Below, piece by piece: positions 36,954-46,135 of a DNA stretch of 64,000 nt. The translations under genes and the position numbers were made by a program. Below the pieces are notes generated by a model. It was not told the origin of the DNA. It ran no database searches and was given only the letters and a program-made list of their open reading frames with translations. This DNA comes from Nocardioides mangrovi (GTDB taxonomy: Bacteria > Actinomycetota > Actinomycetes > Propionibacteriales > Nocardioidaceae). The stretch spans positions 558,001 through 622,000 of the forward strand of contig NZ_JAIQZJ010000001.1 of the NCBI RefSeq assembly GCF_020073815.1, given 5' to 3'. Positions within the stretch are counted from its first letter, which is position 1. The number at the start of each line of letters is the position of its first letter.

Positions 36954-37955
36954 TCAGTCGGTCTCCGCCTTGGTCTCCCGCGAGATCAGCGAGTCCATCA
37001 TCTGCTGCGGACCCATGCGGCCGGCGACGACCGCGTCGACGTGCTCCGCGAGCGGGGCGTCGACGCCGGTGCGCTCGGCGAGCGCGAGGAGCGACGAGCA
37101 GGACTTCGCGCCCTCAGCGACCTGCCGCGTGGTCGCGTAGATCTCCTCGGTGGTCATGCCCTGCCCGAGCTTCTCGCCGAAGGTGCGGTTGCGCGAGAGC
37201 GGCGAGGAGCAGGTGGCCACCAGGTCACCGAGGCCGGCGAGGCCCATCAGGGTCAGCGGGTTGGCGCCGAGCGCCATCGCCAGCCGCGCGGTCTCGGCGA
37301 GGCCGCGGGTGATCACCGACGCGGTCGTGTTGTCGCCGAAGCCGAGCCCGACCGCCATGCCGACGGCGAGCGCGACGACGTTCTTGTAGGCGCCGCCGAG
37401 CTCGCAGCCCAGCACGTCGACACTGGTGTAGGGCCGGAACGCCGGTGAGTGCACCCGCGCCTGCAGCAGCTTGGCGACGGACTCGTCCTGGCAGGCGACC
37501 ACCGAGGCGGCCGGCTCGCGGCGCGAGATCTCCTTGGACAGGTTGGGTCCGCTGACCACTGCGATCCGCTCGGGTCCGGCGCCGGTGACCTGCTGGATCA
37601 CCTCGCTCATCCGGTTGAGCGTGCCGAGCTCGACGCCCTTCATCAGGGACACGAAGACGGCGCGGTCGTCGACGTACGGCGCCCACTCGGCGAGGTTGTC
37701 CCGCAGCGTCTGCGACGGCGTCGCCAGGACGACGAGGTCCGCGTCGTGCGCGGCCTTCTCGATGTCGTGGGTCGCGCTGATCGACTCGGGCAGCTCGATT
37801 CCGGGCTGGTACTCGGTGTTCTCCCGACGGTCGTTGATGCTCTGGGCGAGCTCCTCGCGGCGCGCCCAGATCGTCACGTCGTTGCCGGCGTCCGCGAGCA
37901 CGATCGAGAACGCCGTCCCCCACGAGCCCGCTCCGAAGACCGCGACCTTGCTCAT
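36954..37955 (-). CDS. gpsA: glycerol-3-phosphate dehydrogenase [NAD(P)+]
   Basis: This 333-residue cytoplasmic enzyme reduces dihydroxyacetone phosphate to sn-glycerol 3-phosphate for phospholipid synthesis. It has the Rossmann motif [10 protein letters not shown], ending [11 protein letters not shown], the substrate-domain signature [22 protein letters not shown] with the catalytic Lys, and [28 protein letters not shown]. The start ATG 37955 comes directly after the stop of plsC (TGA ATG), so the two lipid genes are translationally coupled and catalyse consecutive parts of phosphatidic acid formation. Confidence 0.96.
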   Translation of the reverse strand: MSKVAVFGAGSWGTAFSIVLADAGNDVTIWARREELAQSINDRRENTEYQPGIELPESISATHDIEKAAHDADLVVLATPSQTLRDNLAEWAPYVDDRAVFVSLMKGVELGTLNRMSEVIQQVTGAGPERIAVVSGPNLSKEISRREPAASVVACQDESVAKLLQARVHSPAFRPYTSVDVLGCELGGAYKNVVALAVGMAVGLGFGDNTTASVITRGLAETARLAMALGANPLTLMGLAGLGDLVATCSSPLSRNRTFGEKLGQGMTTEEIYATTRQVAEGAKSCSSLLALAERTGVDAPLAEHVDAVVAGRMGPQQMMDSLISRETKAETD

Positions 37956-38723
37956 TCAGGCGTCCTTTCCGGGGAGCTTGTTGGGGTTGCCGGTCTGGCG
38001 CACGCCGGCCTTCTTCATGTCGAAGCGCTCGGCCGGTGCGGTCGCGCCGCGCACCTCCTCGACGAGCGCGGTGATCGAGGCCATGATCCGGTCGGTCGCC
38101 TCCTGGACGACCGCGAGCGTCCGCGGCTCCTTGGCTGCCAGATCGCTGAGGTCGAGGGGCTTGCCGACCTTCATGGTCACGAGCTTGCGGGGGTAGAGGT
38201 CGGGCTTCTTCGCGTACGGCGCGAGCAGCTGCTGCGCGCCCCACTGCCCGACCGGGATCACCGGGCATCCGGTCTCGAGCGCGATCCGCGCCGCGCCGGA
38301 CTTGCCGGTCATCGGCCAGCCGTCGGGATCGCGGGTGATGGTGCCCTCGGGGTAGACCACGACGCACTTGCCGTCGTGCACCGCCTCGACGGCGGCGTCG
38401 AAGGCACCGGCGGCGTTCTTGCTCAGCCGCTCGACCGGGATCTGGCCCGCTGCCCGGAAGAACGCGCCCAGCGCCTTGTTCCTGAACAGGCCCGACTTCG
38501 CGAGGTAGTGCGGCAGCCGCCCGTGGTCGTAGACCAGGTGGGCCGCCGTCAGCGGGTCGACGTGCGAGACGTGGTTGAGCACGATGATGCAGCCGCCGCT
38601 CGCGGGGATGTTGTCCCCGTCGATCCACTCGTGCTTGGTGGTCGACACCAGTGCCGCCCGCACGATGGGCTCGGCGAGGTGCCACGCCCAGCTCTGCTTC
38701 TCCTGCATCTTCCGAACCGCCAC
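37956..38723 (-). CDS. plsC: 1-acyl-sn-glycerol-3-phosphate acyltransferase
   Basis: This 255-residue membrane-associated acyltransferase makes phosphatidic acid from lysophosphatidic acid. The catalytic HX4D motif is NHVSHVDP. The glycerophosphate-binding motif is [14 protein letters not shown], with a further block [17 protein letters not shown]. The C-terminus is basic ([14 protein letters not shown]). The start is GTG 38723. Its direct coupling to gpsA supports a role in phospholipid synthesis rather than in secondary acylation. Confidence 0.92.
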   Translation of the reverse strand: MAVRKMQEKQSWAWHLAEPIVRAALVSTTKHEWIDGDNIPASGGCIIVLNHVSHVDPLTAAHLVYDHGRLPHYLAKSGLFRNKALGAFFRAAGQIPVERLSKNAAGAFDAAVEAVHDGKCVVVYPEGTITRDPDGWPMTGKSGAARIALETGCPVIPVGQWGAQQLLAPYAKKPDLYPRKLVTMKVGKPLDLSDLAAKEPRTLAVVQEATDRIMASITALVEEVRGATAPAERFDMKKAGVRQTGNPNKLPGKDA

Positions 38724-38779
38724 GTGCGCAGGCTACTCGGTCGTGTCCCCGTTCCCGGGGCCTGACAGGATCAGGGGCG

Positions 38780-39406
38780 ATGTCCGAGCAGCAGTACGTG
38801 GTCCTGGTCCCGGTGAAGCCCCCGGCGATCGGCAAGTCGCGCCTCGTGGGCCTCGACCCCGACGTACGCCGCGAGCTGGCCGAGGCCTTCGCCCAGGACG
38901 CCGTCGTCGCCTGCCTCGAGGCCAGCCTCGTCGGAGCGGTCCTCGTCGTGACCGACGACGCCCACTTCTCCCGGGCGCTGACGGCCCTGGGCGCGGCGGC
39001 GATCCCCGACGGCGTGAGCGACGACCTCAACGGCAGCCTGCGCCAGGCCGCCGCCGAGGCCGGGCGCCGCTGGCCGGGCCTGGTGCCGGTCGCGATGTGC
39101 GCCGACCTCCCGGCGCTGCGATCGGCCGACCTCGACGCCACCCTGGCGCGGGTCGACCCGTCGCGGCCGTGGTTCGTCCCCGATGCCGACGGCGTCGGCA
39201 CGACGCTCTACGTCGCCGCGCTCGACGAGTTCGACCCACGCTTCGGCCCCGGGTCGCGGGAGGAGCACCTCGACACCGGCGCCCGTCAGCTGACCGGGGT
39301 CCCGGCGTCGGTGCGGCAGGACGTCGACAACCTGGCGGACCTCCGGGCGGCGTCCGCCCTGGGGCTCGGTCGGCGCACGGCGGCGCTCGCGGCCGACCTC
39401 GTCTGA
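38780..39406 (+). CDS. cofC: 2-phospho-L-lactate/phosphoenolpyruvate guanylyltransferase
   Basis: This 208-residue nucleotidyltransferase of coenzyme F420 synthesis (CofC/FbiD family) transfers GMP to 2-phospholactate or, in actinobacteria, phosphoenolpyruvate. The pattern [20 protein letters not shown] at the N-terminus, [12 protein letters not shown], the acidic metal site [15 protein letters not shown] and the GVGTTLYVA block fit the family. The other F420 genes (cofD, cofE, cofH/G) are not in the window. The start is ATG 38780. It is divergent from plsC and converges with hupB at a long terminator. Confidence 0.9.
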   Translation: MSEQQYVVLVPVKPPAIGKSRLVGLDPDVRRELAEAFAQDAVVACLEASLVGAVLVVTDDAHFSRALTALGAAAIPDGVSDDLNGSLRQAAAEAGRRWPGLVPVAMCADLPALRSADLDATLARVDPSRPWFVPDADGVGTTLYVAALDEFDPRFGPGSREEHLDTGARQLTGVPASVRQDVDNLADLRAASALGLGRRTAALAADLV

Positions 39407-39419
39407 CTCGCGGTCCGGA

Positions 39420-39461
39420 ACGACGAAGGGCCCCACCCGGTCGGGTGGGGCCCTTCGTCGT
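39420..39461. terminator. bidirectional terminator between cofC and hupB
   Basis: Perfect 19-bp arms (A plus CGACGAAGGGCCCCACCC and its complement) surround a 4-base loop GGTC. It stands 14 bases after cofC and 10 bases from the hupB stop, so it can serve both convergent genes. No long T-tract is present. Confidence 0.85.
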
Positions 39462-39471
39462 CGGTGGAGCG

Positions 39472-40155
39472 TCAGGCCTTCTTGGCGGCCTTCTTGGCCG
39501 GGGCCTTCTTGGCGGGAGCCTTCTTGGCCGGCGCCTTCTTGGCCGGTGCCGCCTGCTTGGCCGGAGCCTTCTTGGCCGGCGCCTTCTTGGCGGGTGCCGC
39601 CTTCTTGGCCGGGGCCTTCTTGGCGGGAGCCTTCTTCGCCGGCGCCTTCTTGGCGGGAGCGGCCTTCTTGGCCGGAGCCTTCTTGGCCGGTGCGGCCTTC
39701 TTCGCCGGTGCCGCCTTCTTCGCCGGTGCCGCCTTCTTGGCCGGTGCCGCCTTCTTGGCCGGAGCGGCCTTCTTCGCCGGAGCCGCCTTCTTGGCAGCAG
39801 CGGCCGCCTTCTTGGCCGGAGCCGCTGCCTTCTTGGCCGCACCGGCCGATGCGGTCACGGTGAGCTTCGGGAGCTTCTTCGCGCCGGAGACGACGTTCTT
39901 GAGGTCCGCACCAGCGGTGAACTTCGGCACCGAGGTCTTCTTGGCCTTGATCCGCGCACCCGTCTGCGGGTTGCGGACCCAGCGGGCCTCGCGGACCCGC
40001 TTCTCGAAGGAGCCGAAGCCGGTGATCGCGACCTTCTCGCCCTTGGCGACCTCACGCGTGATCGTGTCCAGCACGGACTCGAGGGCGTGCGAAGCGGCCT
40101 TCTTGTTCCCGTCGAATCGCGCCGAGAGTGCGTCGATGAACTCTGACTTGTTCAC
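39472..40155 (-). CDS. hupB: HU-type nucleoid protein with lysine-rich tail
   Basis: This 227-residue nucleoid-associated protein has a normal HU fold at the N-terminus (about residues 1-90: [13 protein letters not shown], the [13 protein letters not shown] arm and [14 protein letters not shown]). A tail of some 120 residues is built from about twenty PAKKA-like units, like the H1-type tail of mycobacterial HupB and Streptomyces HupS. The tail should bind DNA without sequence preference and is a likely target of acetylation or methylation. I chose GTG 40155, which follows GAAGGGAA; the longer frame has no family match. The upstream region is unusually AT-rich for this genome. Confidence 0.93.
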   Translation of the reverse strand: MNKSEFIDALSARFDGNKKAASHALESVLDTITREVAKGEKVAITGFGSFEKRVREARWVRNPQTGARIKAKKTSVPKFTAGADLKNVVSGAKKLPKLTVTASAGAAKKAAAPAKKAAAAAKKAAPAKKAAPAKKAAPAKKAAPAKKAAPAKKAAPAKKAPAKKAAPAKKAPAKKAPAKKAPAKKAAPAKKAPAKKAPAKQAAPAKKAPAKKAPAKKAPAKKAAKKA

Positions 40156-40182
40156 TGTCTTCCCTTCAATGAACTGAACATG

Positions 40183-40200
40183 GTCGAGCCCGTGCTCGAC
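40183..40200 (-). promoter_or_regulatory. 5' untranslated hairpin of hupB
   Basis: Arms GTCGAGC and GCTCGAC enclose a 4-base loop, 28 bases upstream of the hupB start. The region further up to 40431 holds TACCTA as a possible -10 on the minus strand, an AT-rich stretch with runs of T (around 40251-40280), and the leuD terminator. I see no gene in it. Confidence 0.4.
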
Positions 40201-40368
40201 ATTCTTCAACGCACGCTAGGTATTCGTGGCCACACTCACAATCACCAAGGCGTGTTTTGCGGTGTGTTTTTGACATGTTTTTCGACACCGATCAGATGCC
40301 GATCCCCTGTCAACCGTGGAGATTTCACGCTTTCAGCGGCCCCGAAGATTGGTCGCCCGAAATGCCAC

Positions 40369-40410
40369 GAGGCCGGGAATCCCCAGTCCTGCTTGGGAAA
40401 ACCCGGCCTC
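40369..40410 (-). terminator. terminator of the leuCD operon
   Basis: Arms GAGGCCGGG and CCCGGCCTC enclose an inner, imperfect CCCCAG/CTTGGG stem. It starts 22 bases after the leuD stop on the minus strand, so it most likely ends the leuCD message. Confidence 0.75.
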
Positions 40411-40431
40411 ACGGACCGTGACGATGCGTGG

Positions 40432-41043
40432 TCAGCCGACGCCGTGCAGCGTCTTCGGCTTCCAGCTCGGGCGGGTCGACTCGTACGCCGCGATGTCACC
40501 CTCGTGACCCAGCGTGATGCCGATGTCGTCGAGACCCTCGAGCAGCCGCCAGCGCGTGTAGTCGTCGATGTCGAAGGAGTCCTCGATCCGGTCGGGGCCC
40601 TCGCCGGCACTGACCGTGCGGGCCTCGAGGTCGACCGTGACGCTCGCGCCCGGGTGCTCCTCGAGGTAGTCCCACAGCCGCTGCACGACCTTCTCGTCGA
40701 CCCGTCCGGTGAGCAGCCCGGCCTTGCCGGAGTTGCCGCGGAAGATGTCGCCGAAGCGCGGCGAGATGACGGCCTTGAACCCGTAGTTCTGCAGGGCCCA
40801 GACCGCGTGCTCGCGCGACGACCCGGTGCCGAAGTTGGGTCCGGCGACGAGCACCGAGCCCGCGGAGTACGCCGGGTTGTTGAGCACGAACGACGGGTCG
40901 TTGCGCCAGGCGGCGAAGAGTCCGTCCTCGAAGCCGGTGCGCGAGACCCGCTTGAGGTACTCGGCCGGGATGATCTGGTCGGTGTCGACGTCACTGCGAC
41001 GCAGCGGGACGCCGATGCCCGTGTGGCTCGTGAACTTCTCCAT
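40432..41043 (-). CDS. leuD: 3-isopropylmalate dehydratase small subunit
   Basis: This 203-residue swivel-domain subunit of isopropylmalate isomerase acts in leucine biosynthesis. The N-terminal block [24 protein letters not shown] and the substrate loop [19 protein letters not shown] are characteristic, as is the [19 protein letters not shown] segment. The start ATG 41043 follows the leuC stop by a single base. It forms the heterodimer with LeuC encoded upstream. Confidence 0.97.
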   Translation of the reverse strand: MEKFTSHTGIGVPLRRSDVDTDQIIPAEYLKRVSRTGFEDGLFAAWRNDPSFVLNNPAYSAGSVLVAGPNFGTGSSREHAVWALQNYGFKAVISPRFGDIFRGNSGKAGLLTGRVDEKVVQRLWDYLEEHPGASVTVDLEARTVSAGEGPDRIEDSFDIDDYTRWRLLEGLDDIGITLGHEGDIAAYESTRPSWKPKTLHGVG

Positions 41044-41044
41044 G

Positions 41045-42460
41045 TCAGTTGCTCCCAACGGTGAGGAGATCAGCAGGGGACGAGAGGGTGCCGCGGATCG
41101 CGGTCGCCGCGGCGACCGGCACCGAGACGAGGTGGGTGCGCCCGCCCTTGCCCTGGCGTCCCTCGAAGTTGCGGTTGGAGGTCGAGGCGCTGCGCTCGCC
41201 CGGCGACAGCGTGTCGGGGTTCATGCCCAGGCACATCGAGCATCCCGCTCCACGCCACTCGGCGCCGGCCTCCTTGAAGACCAGGTCGAGGCCCTCGTCC
41301 TCGGCCTGCAGCCGGACCCGCGCGGAGCCGGGAACGACGAGCATGCGGGTGCCCTCGGCGACCTGGTGGCCCTTGATGACCTCGGCCGCGAGTCGCAGGT
41401 CCTCGATGCGGCCGTTGGTGCAGGAGCCGACGAAGACGGTGTCGATCCTGACCTCGCGCAGGGGGGTGCCGGCCTCGAGGTCCATGTACCGCAGGGCGTT
41501 GGTCGCCGCGACCTGGTCGATCTCGTCCTCGAAGTCGCCCGGCGCCGGCACCGATCCACCGAGCGGCGCGCCCTGACCGGGGTTGGTGCCCCAGGTGACC
41601 CACGGCGTCACGTCGGCGGCCTCGATGACGATCTCGCGGTCGAACTCCGCGTCCTCGTCGGTGACCAGCGTGCGCCAGTGCGCGACCGCGGCGTCCCACT
41701 CCTCGCCCTTCGGCGACTCGGGGCGGTCCTTCAGGTAGGCGAAGGTGACATCGTCGGGAGCGATCATGCCGGCCTTCGCGCCCCACTCGATGCTCATGTT
41801 GCACACGGTCATCCGCGCCTCCATCGAGAGCTCGCGGATGGCCTCGCCGCGGTACTCGACGATGTAGCCCTGGCCACCGCCGGTGCCGGTCTGGGTGATC
41901 AGGTAGAGGATCAGGTCCTTCGCGGTCACCCCTTCGGGGAGGCTGCCGTTGACGGTCACGGCCATCGTCTTGGGACGGGCCTGCGGGAGCGTCTGGGTCG
42001 CGAGCACGTGCTCGACCTCGGACGTGCCGATGCCGTGTGCGATCGCACCGAAGGCGCCGTGGGTCGAGGTGTGCGAGTCGCCGCAGACGATCGTCATGCC
42101 GGGCTGGGTCAGGCCGAGCTGCGGACCGACGACGTGGACGATGCCCTGCTCGATGTCACCGAGCGGGTGGAGCCGGACGCCGAACTCCTCGCAGTTCTTG
42201 CGCAGCGTCTCGACCTGGGTGCGCGAGACCGGGTCGGCGATCGGCTTGTCCCAGTCGAGGGTCGGGACATTGTGGTCCTCGGTCGCGAGGGTCAGGTCGG
42301 GGCGGCGTACCTGCCGGCCCGCGAGCCGCAGTCCGTCGAAGGCCTGCGGCGAGGTCACCTCGTGGATGAGGTGGAGGTCGATGAAGAGGAGGTCCGGCTC
42401 CCCGTCGACCGACCGGACGACATGCTCGTCCCACACCTTCTCCGACAGGGTCTTGCCCAT
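41045..42460 (-). CDS. leuC: 3-isopropylmalate dehydratase large subunit
   Basis: This 471-residue aconitase-family subunit interconverts 2- and 3-isopropylmalate. The [4Fe-4S] cluster ligands are the Cys in [12 protein letters not shown] and the pair in [11 protein letters not shown]. Other marks are [19 protein letters not shown] at the N-terminus, [21 protein letters not shown], and [19 protein letters not shown] near the end. The start is ATG 42460 behind GAGGAGAGAGAG-like purines. It is divergent from the NdgR-like regulator, which in Streptomyces controls leuCD directly. Confidence 0.97.
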   Translation of the reverse strand: MGKTLSEKVWDEHVVRSVDGEPDLLFIDLHLIHEVTSPQAFDGLRLAGRQVRRPDLTLATEDHNVPTLDWDKPIADPVSRTQVETLRKNCEEFGVRLHPLGDIEQGIVHVVGPQLGLTQPGMTIVCGDSHTSTHGAFGAIAHGIGTSEVEHVLATQTLPQARPKTMAVTVNGSLPEGVTAKDLILYLITQTGTGGGQGYIVEYRGEAIRELSMEARMTVCNMSIEWGAKAGMIAPDDVTFAYLKDRPESPKGEEWDAAVAHWRTLVTDEDAEFDREIVIEAADVTPWVTWGTNPGQGAPLGGSVPAPGDFEDEIDQVAATNALRYMDLEAGTPLREVRIDTVFVGSCTNGRIEDLRLAAEVIKGHQVAEGTRMLVVPGSARVRLQAEDEGLDLVFKEAGAEWRGAGCSMCLGMNPDTLSPGERSASTSNRNFEGRQGKGGRTHLVSVPVAAATAIRGTLSSPADLLTVGSN

Positions 42461-42585
42461 GGCTCTCTCTCCTCAGCACGGGTGGGTCACCGGAAGCCCA
42501 TCCACATCGATGGGTACGTCGTGATCCCTGATACAGGCGGAGCGTACTACTTGCATCCCATGATCTGAGACGACAGTATTGCCAT
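42461..42585. promoter_or_regulatory. leuC/ndgR-like intergenic control region
   Basis: This 125-base divergent region holds, on the minus strand, TATCAG as a possible -10 for leuC and a CCCATC/GATGGG hairpin (42497-42514) in its leader. On the plus strand CAGTAT sits 6 bases before the regulator ATG. NdgR/LtbR proteins bind such regions in other actinobacteria. I could not identify a convincing operator palindrome by eye. Confidence 0.4.
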
Positions 42586-43311
42586 ATGGACAACTCCAGT
42601 GGCGTCGGCGTCCTCGACAAGGCCGCCCTCGTGCTCACGGCTCTCGAGTCCGGACCGGCCACGCTCGCCGGCCTCGTCGCGGGCACCGGCCTGGCCCGTC
42701 CCACCGCTCATCGGCTCGCCGTCGCGCTCGAGCACCACCGTCTCGTCGCCCGCGACATGCAGGGACGCTTCATCCTCGGCCCGCGGCTGGCCGAGCTGTC
42801 CGCAGCCGCCGGCGAGGACCGCCTGCTCGCCACGGCGGGCCCGGTGCTGGCCCGGCTCCGGGACATCACCGGCGAGTCGGCCCAGCTCTGGCGACGCCAG
42901 GGCGACCACCGCGTCTGCGTGGCCGCCGCCGAGCGACCGAGCGGCCTGCGCGACACGATCCCGGTCGGCTCGCAGCTGACCATGCGCGCCGGCTCCGCCG
43001 CCCAGGTGCTGCTGGCGTGGGAGGACCCGGAGCGGATGCACCGGGGCCTCCAGAACGCCGCCTTCTCGGCCGCCGCTCTCTCCGGCATCCGCCGTCGAGG
43101 CTGGGCGCAGTCCGTCGGCGAGCGTGAGCAGGGCGTCGCGTCGGTGTCGGCACCGGTCCGGTCCCCCGGCGGCAAGGTGATCGCCGCCGTGTCCGTCTCC
43201 GGGCCGCTCGAGCGCCTGTCCCGCCAGCCCGGCCGCATGCACGCCCCCGCCGTCCTCGCCGCCGCCGAGCGGCTCTCGGAGTCGCTGCGCCGGGCCGCCG
43301 CCGAGGGCTGA
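42586..43311 (+). CDS. ndgR: IclR family regulator, NdgR/LtbR-like
   Basis: This 241-residue IclR protein has an N-terminal winged helix (GVGVLDKAALVLTALESGP, then GLARPTAHRLAVALEHHRLV). The C-terminal effector domain carries HRVCVAAAERPSGLRDTIPVG, GSAAQVLLAWEDPE and SVSAPVRSPGGKVIAAVSVSGP. NdgR of Streptomyces and LtbR of Corynebacterium control leucine and related amino-acid genes and are encoded divergently from leuCD, the arrangement here. The assignment rests on that context plus the sequence pattern. The start is ATG 42586 with CAGTAT 6 bases upstream. Confidence 0.88.
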   Translation: MDNSSGVGVLDKAALVLTALESGPATLAGLVAGTGLARPTAHRLAVALEHHRLVARDMQGRFILGPRLAELSAAAGEDRLLATAGPVLARLRDITGESAQLWRRQGDHRVCVAAAERPSGLRDTIPVGSQLTMRAGSAAQVLLAWEDPERMHRGLQNAAFSAAALSGIRRRGWAQSVGEREQGVASVSAPVRSPGGKVIAAVSVSGPLERLSRQPGRMHAPAVLAAAERLSESLRRAAAEG

Positions 43312-43346
43312 CCGAGGCTGCCTGCCTGCCTCGCGGGTGCAGGGGT

Positions 43347-43420
43347 CTGTAACGCCTGGTTACGGCTTGTTCCCAGGGCGTTGCAGCACCGTGGGAACAG
43401 CGAGTAACCAGGCGTTACAG
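43347..43420. repeat. nested inverted repeat between convergent genes
   Basis: Perfect 17-bp arms (CTGTAACGCCTGGTTAC at 43347-43363 and its complement at 43404-43420) enclose an inner perfect hairpin with 8-bp arms TGTTCCCA/TGGGAACA (43368-43375 and 43392-43399). It lies between the stops of the IclR gene and ogt. It may be a bidirectional terminator, though no T-tract is present and the base composition is less GC-rich than usual terminators here. Confidence 0.7.
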
Positions 43421-43462
43421 GCGCTGGCCGGCTCGAGCAGGCACACGCGCATCAGACGCGCG

Positions 43463-43942
43463 CTAGAACAGCCCGTCGACCTCGAGCGAGAGCAGGAGCT
43501 GCTTGCGCTCGAGCCCGCCGGCATAGCCGGTGAGCGTGCCGTCGGCGCCGATCACCCGGTGGCACGGGATCACGATCGGGATCGGGTTGCGGCCGTTGGC
43601 CAGACCGACCGCGCGGGACGCCGCGTTGGTCATGCCGAGCCGGTGCGCGATCTCGCCGTACGACGCGGTCTCGCCCCAGCCGACGCCGAGCAGCTGGTCC
43701 CACACGCGCTTCTGGAAGTCGCTGCCGGCGGGCGCGAGCGGGAGGTCGAACTCCTTGAGGTCGCGGTCGAAGTACGCCGCGAGCTGGCGCGCGCCCTCGA
43801 CCAGGACCGGGTGGTCGTCCTGCTGCTGACCCCGAGGCCGGCCGTCACGATCGGCGAACGGGGAGAACTCGATCGCGGTGATCGCGCCGTTGTGCTCCAC
43901 GAGCCGCAGCGGCCCCACGGGTGAGTCGACGACGGTCCACAT
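43463..43942 (-). CDS. ogt: methylated-DNA-[protein]-cysteine S-methyltransferase
   Basis: This 159-residue suicide repair enzyme takes methyl groups from O6-methylguanine onto its own Cys127 in the PCHRV motif (VIPCHRVIGADG). The preceding DNA-binding helix ASYGEIAHRLGMTNAASRAVGLAN, with its Arg finger, is well conserved. The N-terminal domain is short. The start ATG 43942 lies 1 base after the stop of the AdaA-AlkA gene, so both alkylation repair proteins come from one message. The Ada-type methyl sensor of that protein probably induces it. Confidence 0.95.
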   Translation of the reverse strand: MWTVVDSPVGPLRLVEHNGAITAIEFSPFADRDGRPRGQQQDDHPVLVEGARQLAAYFDRDLKEFDLPLAPAGSDFQKRVWDQLLGVGWGETASYGEIAHRLGMTNAASRAVGLANGRNPIPIVIPCHRVIGADGTLTGYAGGLERKQLLLSLEVDGLF

Positions 43943-43943
43943 G

Positions 43944-45431
43944 TCACTGCTCCTTCGATGAGTGAGTCTGCCAGAGGTAGAGCTGGGCATAGGACCTCCA
44001 CGGTCGCCACGCCTCCGCGAGCCGGGCCGCATCGGCCGGGTCGCGCCCGAGCCCTCGCAGCGCGTCGCGGATGCCGATGTCGGTCGGCAGGAAGACATCG
44101 GGGTGGCCGAGGGCGCGCAGCGCGACGTAGTCGGCGGTCCAGGGCCCGATGCCGGGGATGGCGAGGAGGGCACTGCGCACCTGGTCGCGATCCGGTCCGC
44201 GGTCCAGGGCGATGGTCCCGTCCGCCAGCGCCGCGCAGAGGCCGACGAGCGCACGGCCGCGGCTGCGCGGCATCGGCAGCTCCTCGGGCTCGAGCGTCGC
44301 GATCGTGCCGGCGTCGGGGAAGAGGTGGGTGAGGCCGTCCTCCGGCTGGGCGACCGGCGGCGCGAGCGGGCGTCCGTGCGCGGCGACCAGCCGTCCGGCG
44401 ACGGTGCGCGCCCCGGCCACACTGACCTGCTGGCCGAGCACCGCGCGCACCGCGATCTCGTGGCCGTCGACGTGACCGGGCACGCGCAGCCCCGGCCAGC
44501 GCCGGACGAGCGGACCGACGAGCGGGTCGCCGGCGAACGCGTCGGCCACCGCGACCGGGTCGCAGTCCGCGTCGAGCAGCCGGCGCACGCGCTCGGTCGC
44601 GGCCGCGGTGTCGCGCAAGTCCTCGAGCCGGAACGTCGCGGTCGCGAACGCCGTGCCGCCGGGCTCGGCGACGTCGGGGAGCTCGAGCCGGACCGTGCCG
44701 GAGCCGTGGGGCAGCGCCAGGGTGCGGGCGTACCAGCCCTCCCCCGCCGCCTCGACGCCCGGGACCGCGCGCAGGGCGAGGAAGTCGAGCAGCGCACGGC
44801 CGGCGTACGGCGTCCGGACGGCGAGCCGCATGGTGACGGTGCCCGTCGCGGGCCGGCCGCCGCGACGTCCGCGCAGCTCGGTCGGCGAGGAGGCGTAGAC
44901 CTCGCGGATGGTGTCGTTGAACTGCCGCACGCTGGAGAAGCCCGCCGCGAAGGCGATGTCGGCGTAGGTGAGGTCGGTGGTCTCGATGAGCACCCGAGCG
45001 GTCTGGGCGCGGCGGGCGCGGGCGAGGGCCAGCGGGCCGGCGCCGAGCTCGGCGGTGAGGATCCGTCCGAGGTGCCGGGCGGTGTAGCCGACGCGCGCGG
45101 CGAGGCCGTCGACACCGTCGCGGTCGACGACCCCGTCGGCGATCAGGCGCATGGCCCGGCCGGCGGCCGTCGCCGCGACGTCCCAGTCCGGGCTGCCGGG
45201 GGTGGCGTCGGGCAGGCAGCGCTTGCACGCCCGGTAGCCGGCCGCCTGGGCCGAGGCCGCGCTCGGGTGGAACGTCACGTTGTGGAAGGCAGGGGTCCGC
45301 GCCGGGCACGACGGTCGGCAGTAGATGCCCGTGGTCCGGACGGCGGTGTAGAACACGCCGTCGAACCGCCGGTCGCGTGACTTCACCGCGCGGTAGCAGG
45401 ACTCCGGGTCGAGTCTCGTGGTCGCCGTCAT
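43944..45431 (-). CDS. AdaA-AlkA fusion: methyl-sensing activator and 3-methyladenine glycosylase
   Basis: This 495-residue fusion starts with the Ada zinc domain: Cys38 and Cys42 (YCRPSC) with Cys69 and Cys72 (CKRC). Cys38 is the acceptor of methyl groups from phosphotriesters. An AraC-type helix-turn-helix follows (about 85-170, DIAFAAGFSSVRQFNDTIRE). The second half is AlkA: an N-terminal beta domain (about 195-310) and a helix-hairpin-helix glycosylase with LLAIPGIGPWTADYVALRAL and the catalytic Asp in PTDIGIRDAL. Methylation of the sensor should activate transcription of this gene and ogt. The start is ATG 45431. It is divergent from the hydrolase-like gene. Confidence 0.93.
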   Translation of the reverse strand: MTATTRLDPESCYRAVKSRDRRFDGVFYTAVRTTGIYCRPSCPARTPAFHNVTFHPSAASAQAAGYRACKRCLPDATPGSPDWDVAATAAGRAMRLIADGVVDRDGVDGLAARVGYTARHLGRILTAELGAGPLALARARRAQTARVLIETTDLTYADIAFAAGFSSVRQFNDTIREVYASSPTELRGRRGGRPATGTVTMRLAVRTPYAGRALLDFLALRAVPGVEAAGEGWYARTLALPHGSGTVRLELPDVAEPGGTAFATATFRLEDLRDTAAATERVRRLLDADCDPVAVADAFAGDPLVGPLVRRWPGLRVPGHVDGHEIAVRAVLGQQVSVAGARTVAGRLVAAHGRPLAPPVAQPEDGLTHLFPDAGTIATLEPEELPMPRSRGRALVGLCAALADGTIALDRGPDRDQVRSALLAIPGIGPWTADYVALRALGHPDVFLPTDIGIRDALRGLGRDPADAARLAEAWRPWRSYAQLYLWQTHSSKEQ

Positions 45432-45597
45432 GGGTTCATCCTCGCCCATGCCACCGACACCCTCTGGCGGAAATCGGACACCGCCACAGGACGTCTCCTT
45501 CACGGTCGGCGCACAGGTTGTTTCGGGTGGTCGTCGGGTCCGTAACGTTCTGTTGAACACGGCCCGGATGCTCCCCGCACGCTCCTACGCTCCGCCC

Positions 45598-46101
45598 ATG
45601 GCCCGCGTCGTCCTCCTCCACGGCACCGGGACGACCAGCGCCGTGTGGGACCTCGTCATCCCCCTGCTCGGCCCGCGCGACGGCCACGACGTGGTCGCCC
45701 TCGACCCGCCGCGGACCGGAGGCCTGGACCGGGAGGTCGCCTGGCTGCGGCCACGGGTCGCCGGGTGCTGGGTGGTCGGCATGGGCGACGGCGCGACCCT
45801 GGGGCTCGCCCTCGCCGCCGCTGGCGCCCCGCTCGCCGGCGCGGTGCTGCACGAGCCGGAGATGCTCCAGGGCTTCGAGCCGCAGCCGCCCGCGCTCGCC
45901 TGCGGACCGGTCACCGTGACCTACGGCGCGTGGTCGCCCGGCGTACGGCGTCAGGCGGCGGAGGCGCTCCGGGCGCGGTGGGGCTACCGCGTCCGCGAGC
46001 TCCCGGGCAGCGGGCACGTCGCGGCCCTCGACGCCCCGGAGGCGTTCGCCCACCTCGTCGGAGCGACGATGCGAGGGGGTGCGCGTGGAGCCCCCGTCTA
46101 G
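45598..46101 (+). CDS. alpha/beta hydrolase-like protein without catalytic serine
   Basis: This 167-residue protein has the alpha/beta hydrolase frame: VVLLHGTGTTSAVWD with the oxyanion HG, the strand WVVGMGDGATLGLALA where the nucleophile elbow should be, and PGSGHVAALDAPEAFAHL with the usual His (H140). The elbow reads G61-M-G63-D-G65 instead of G-x-S-x-G, so the nucleophilic Ser is replaced by Gly. The acid position after YGAW is also not acidic. It is also short for the family. It is likely a non-enzymatic binding or regulatory protein, or a decayed gene kept in frame. The start is ATG 45598, 6 bases after TACGCT. Confidence 0.75.
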   Translation: MARVVLLHGTGTTSAVWDLVIPLLGPRDGHDVVALDPPRTGGLDREVAWLRPRVAGCWVVGMGDGATLGLALAAAGAPLAGAVLHEPEMLQGFEPQPPALACGPVTVTYGAWSPGVRRQAAEALRARWGYRVRELPGSGHVAALDAPEAFAHLVGATMRGGARGAPV

Positions 46102-46135
46102 GCTGTCCCCCTCAGGGGAGGGACGGAGGGGTGGG

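Noticed and set aside
39472..39860. DNA tandem repeats resembling a CRISPR or minisatellite
   Set aside because: The repeats are in frame and encode the PAKKA tail of HupB. There are no spacers of constant length and no cas genes.
40210..40368. Small gene in the AT-rich gap upstream of hupB
   Set aside because: No frame with a ribosome binding site and plausible codon use was seen. Composition and position suit a promoter region better.
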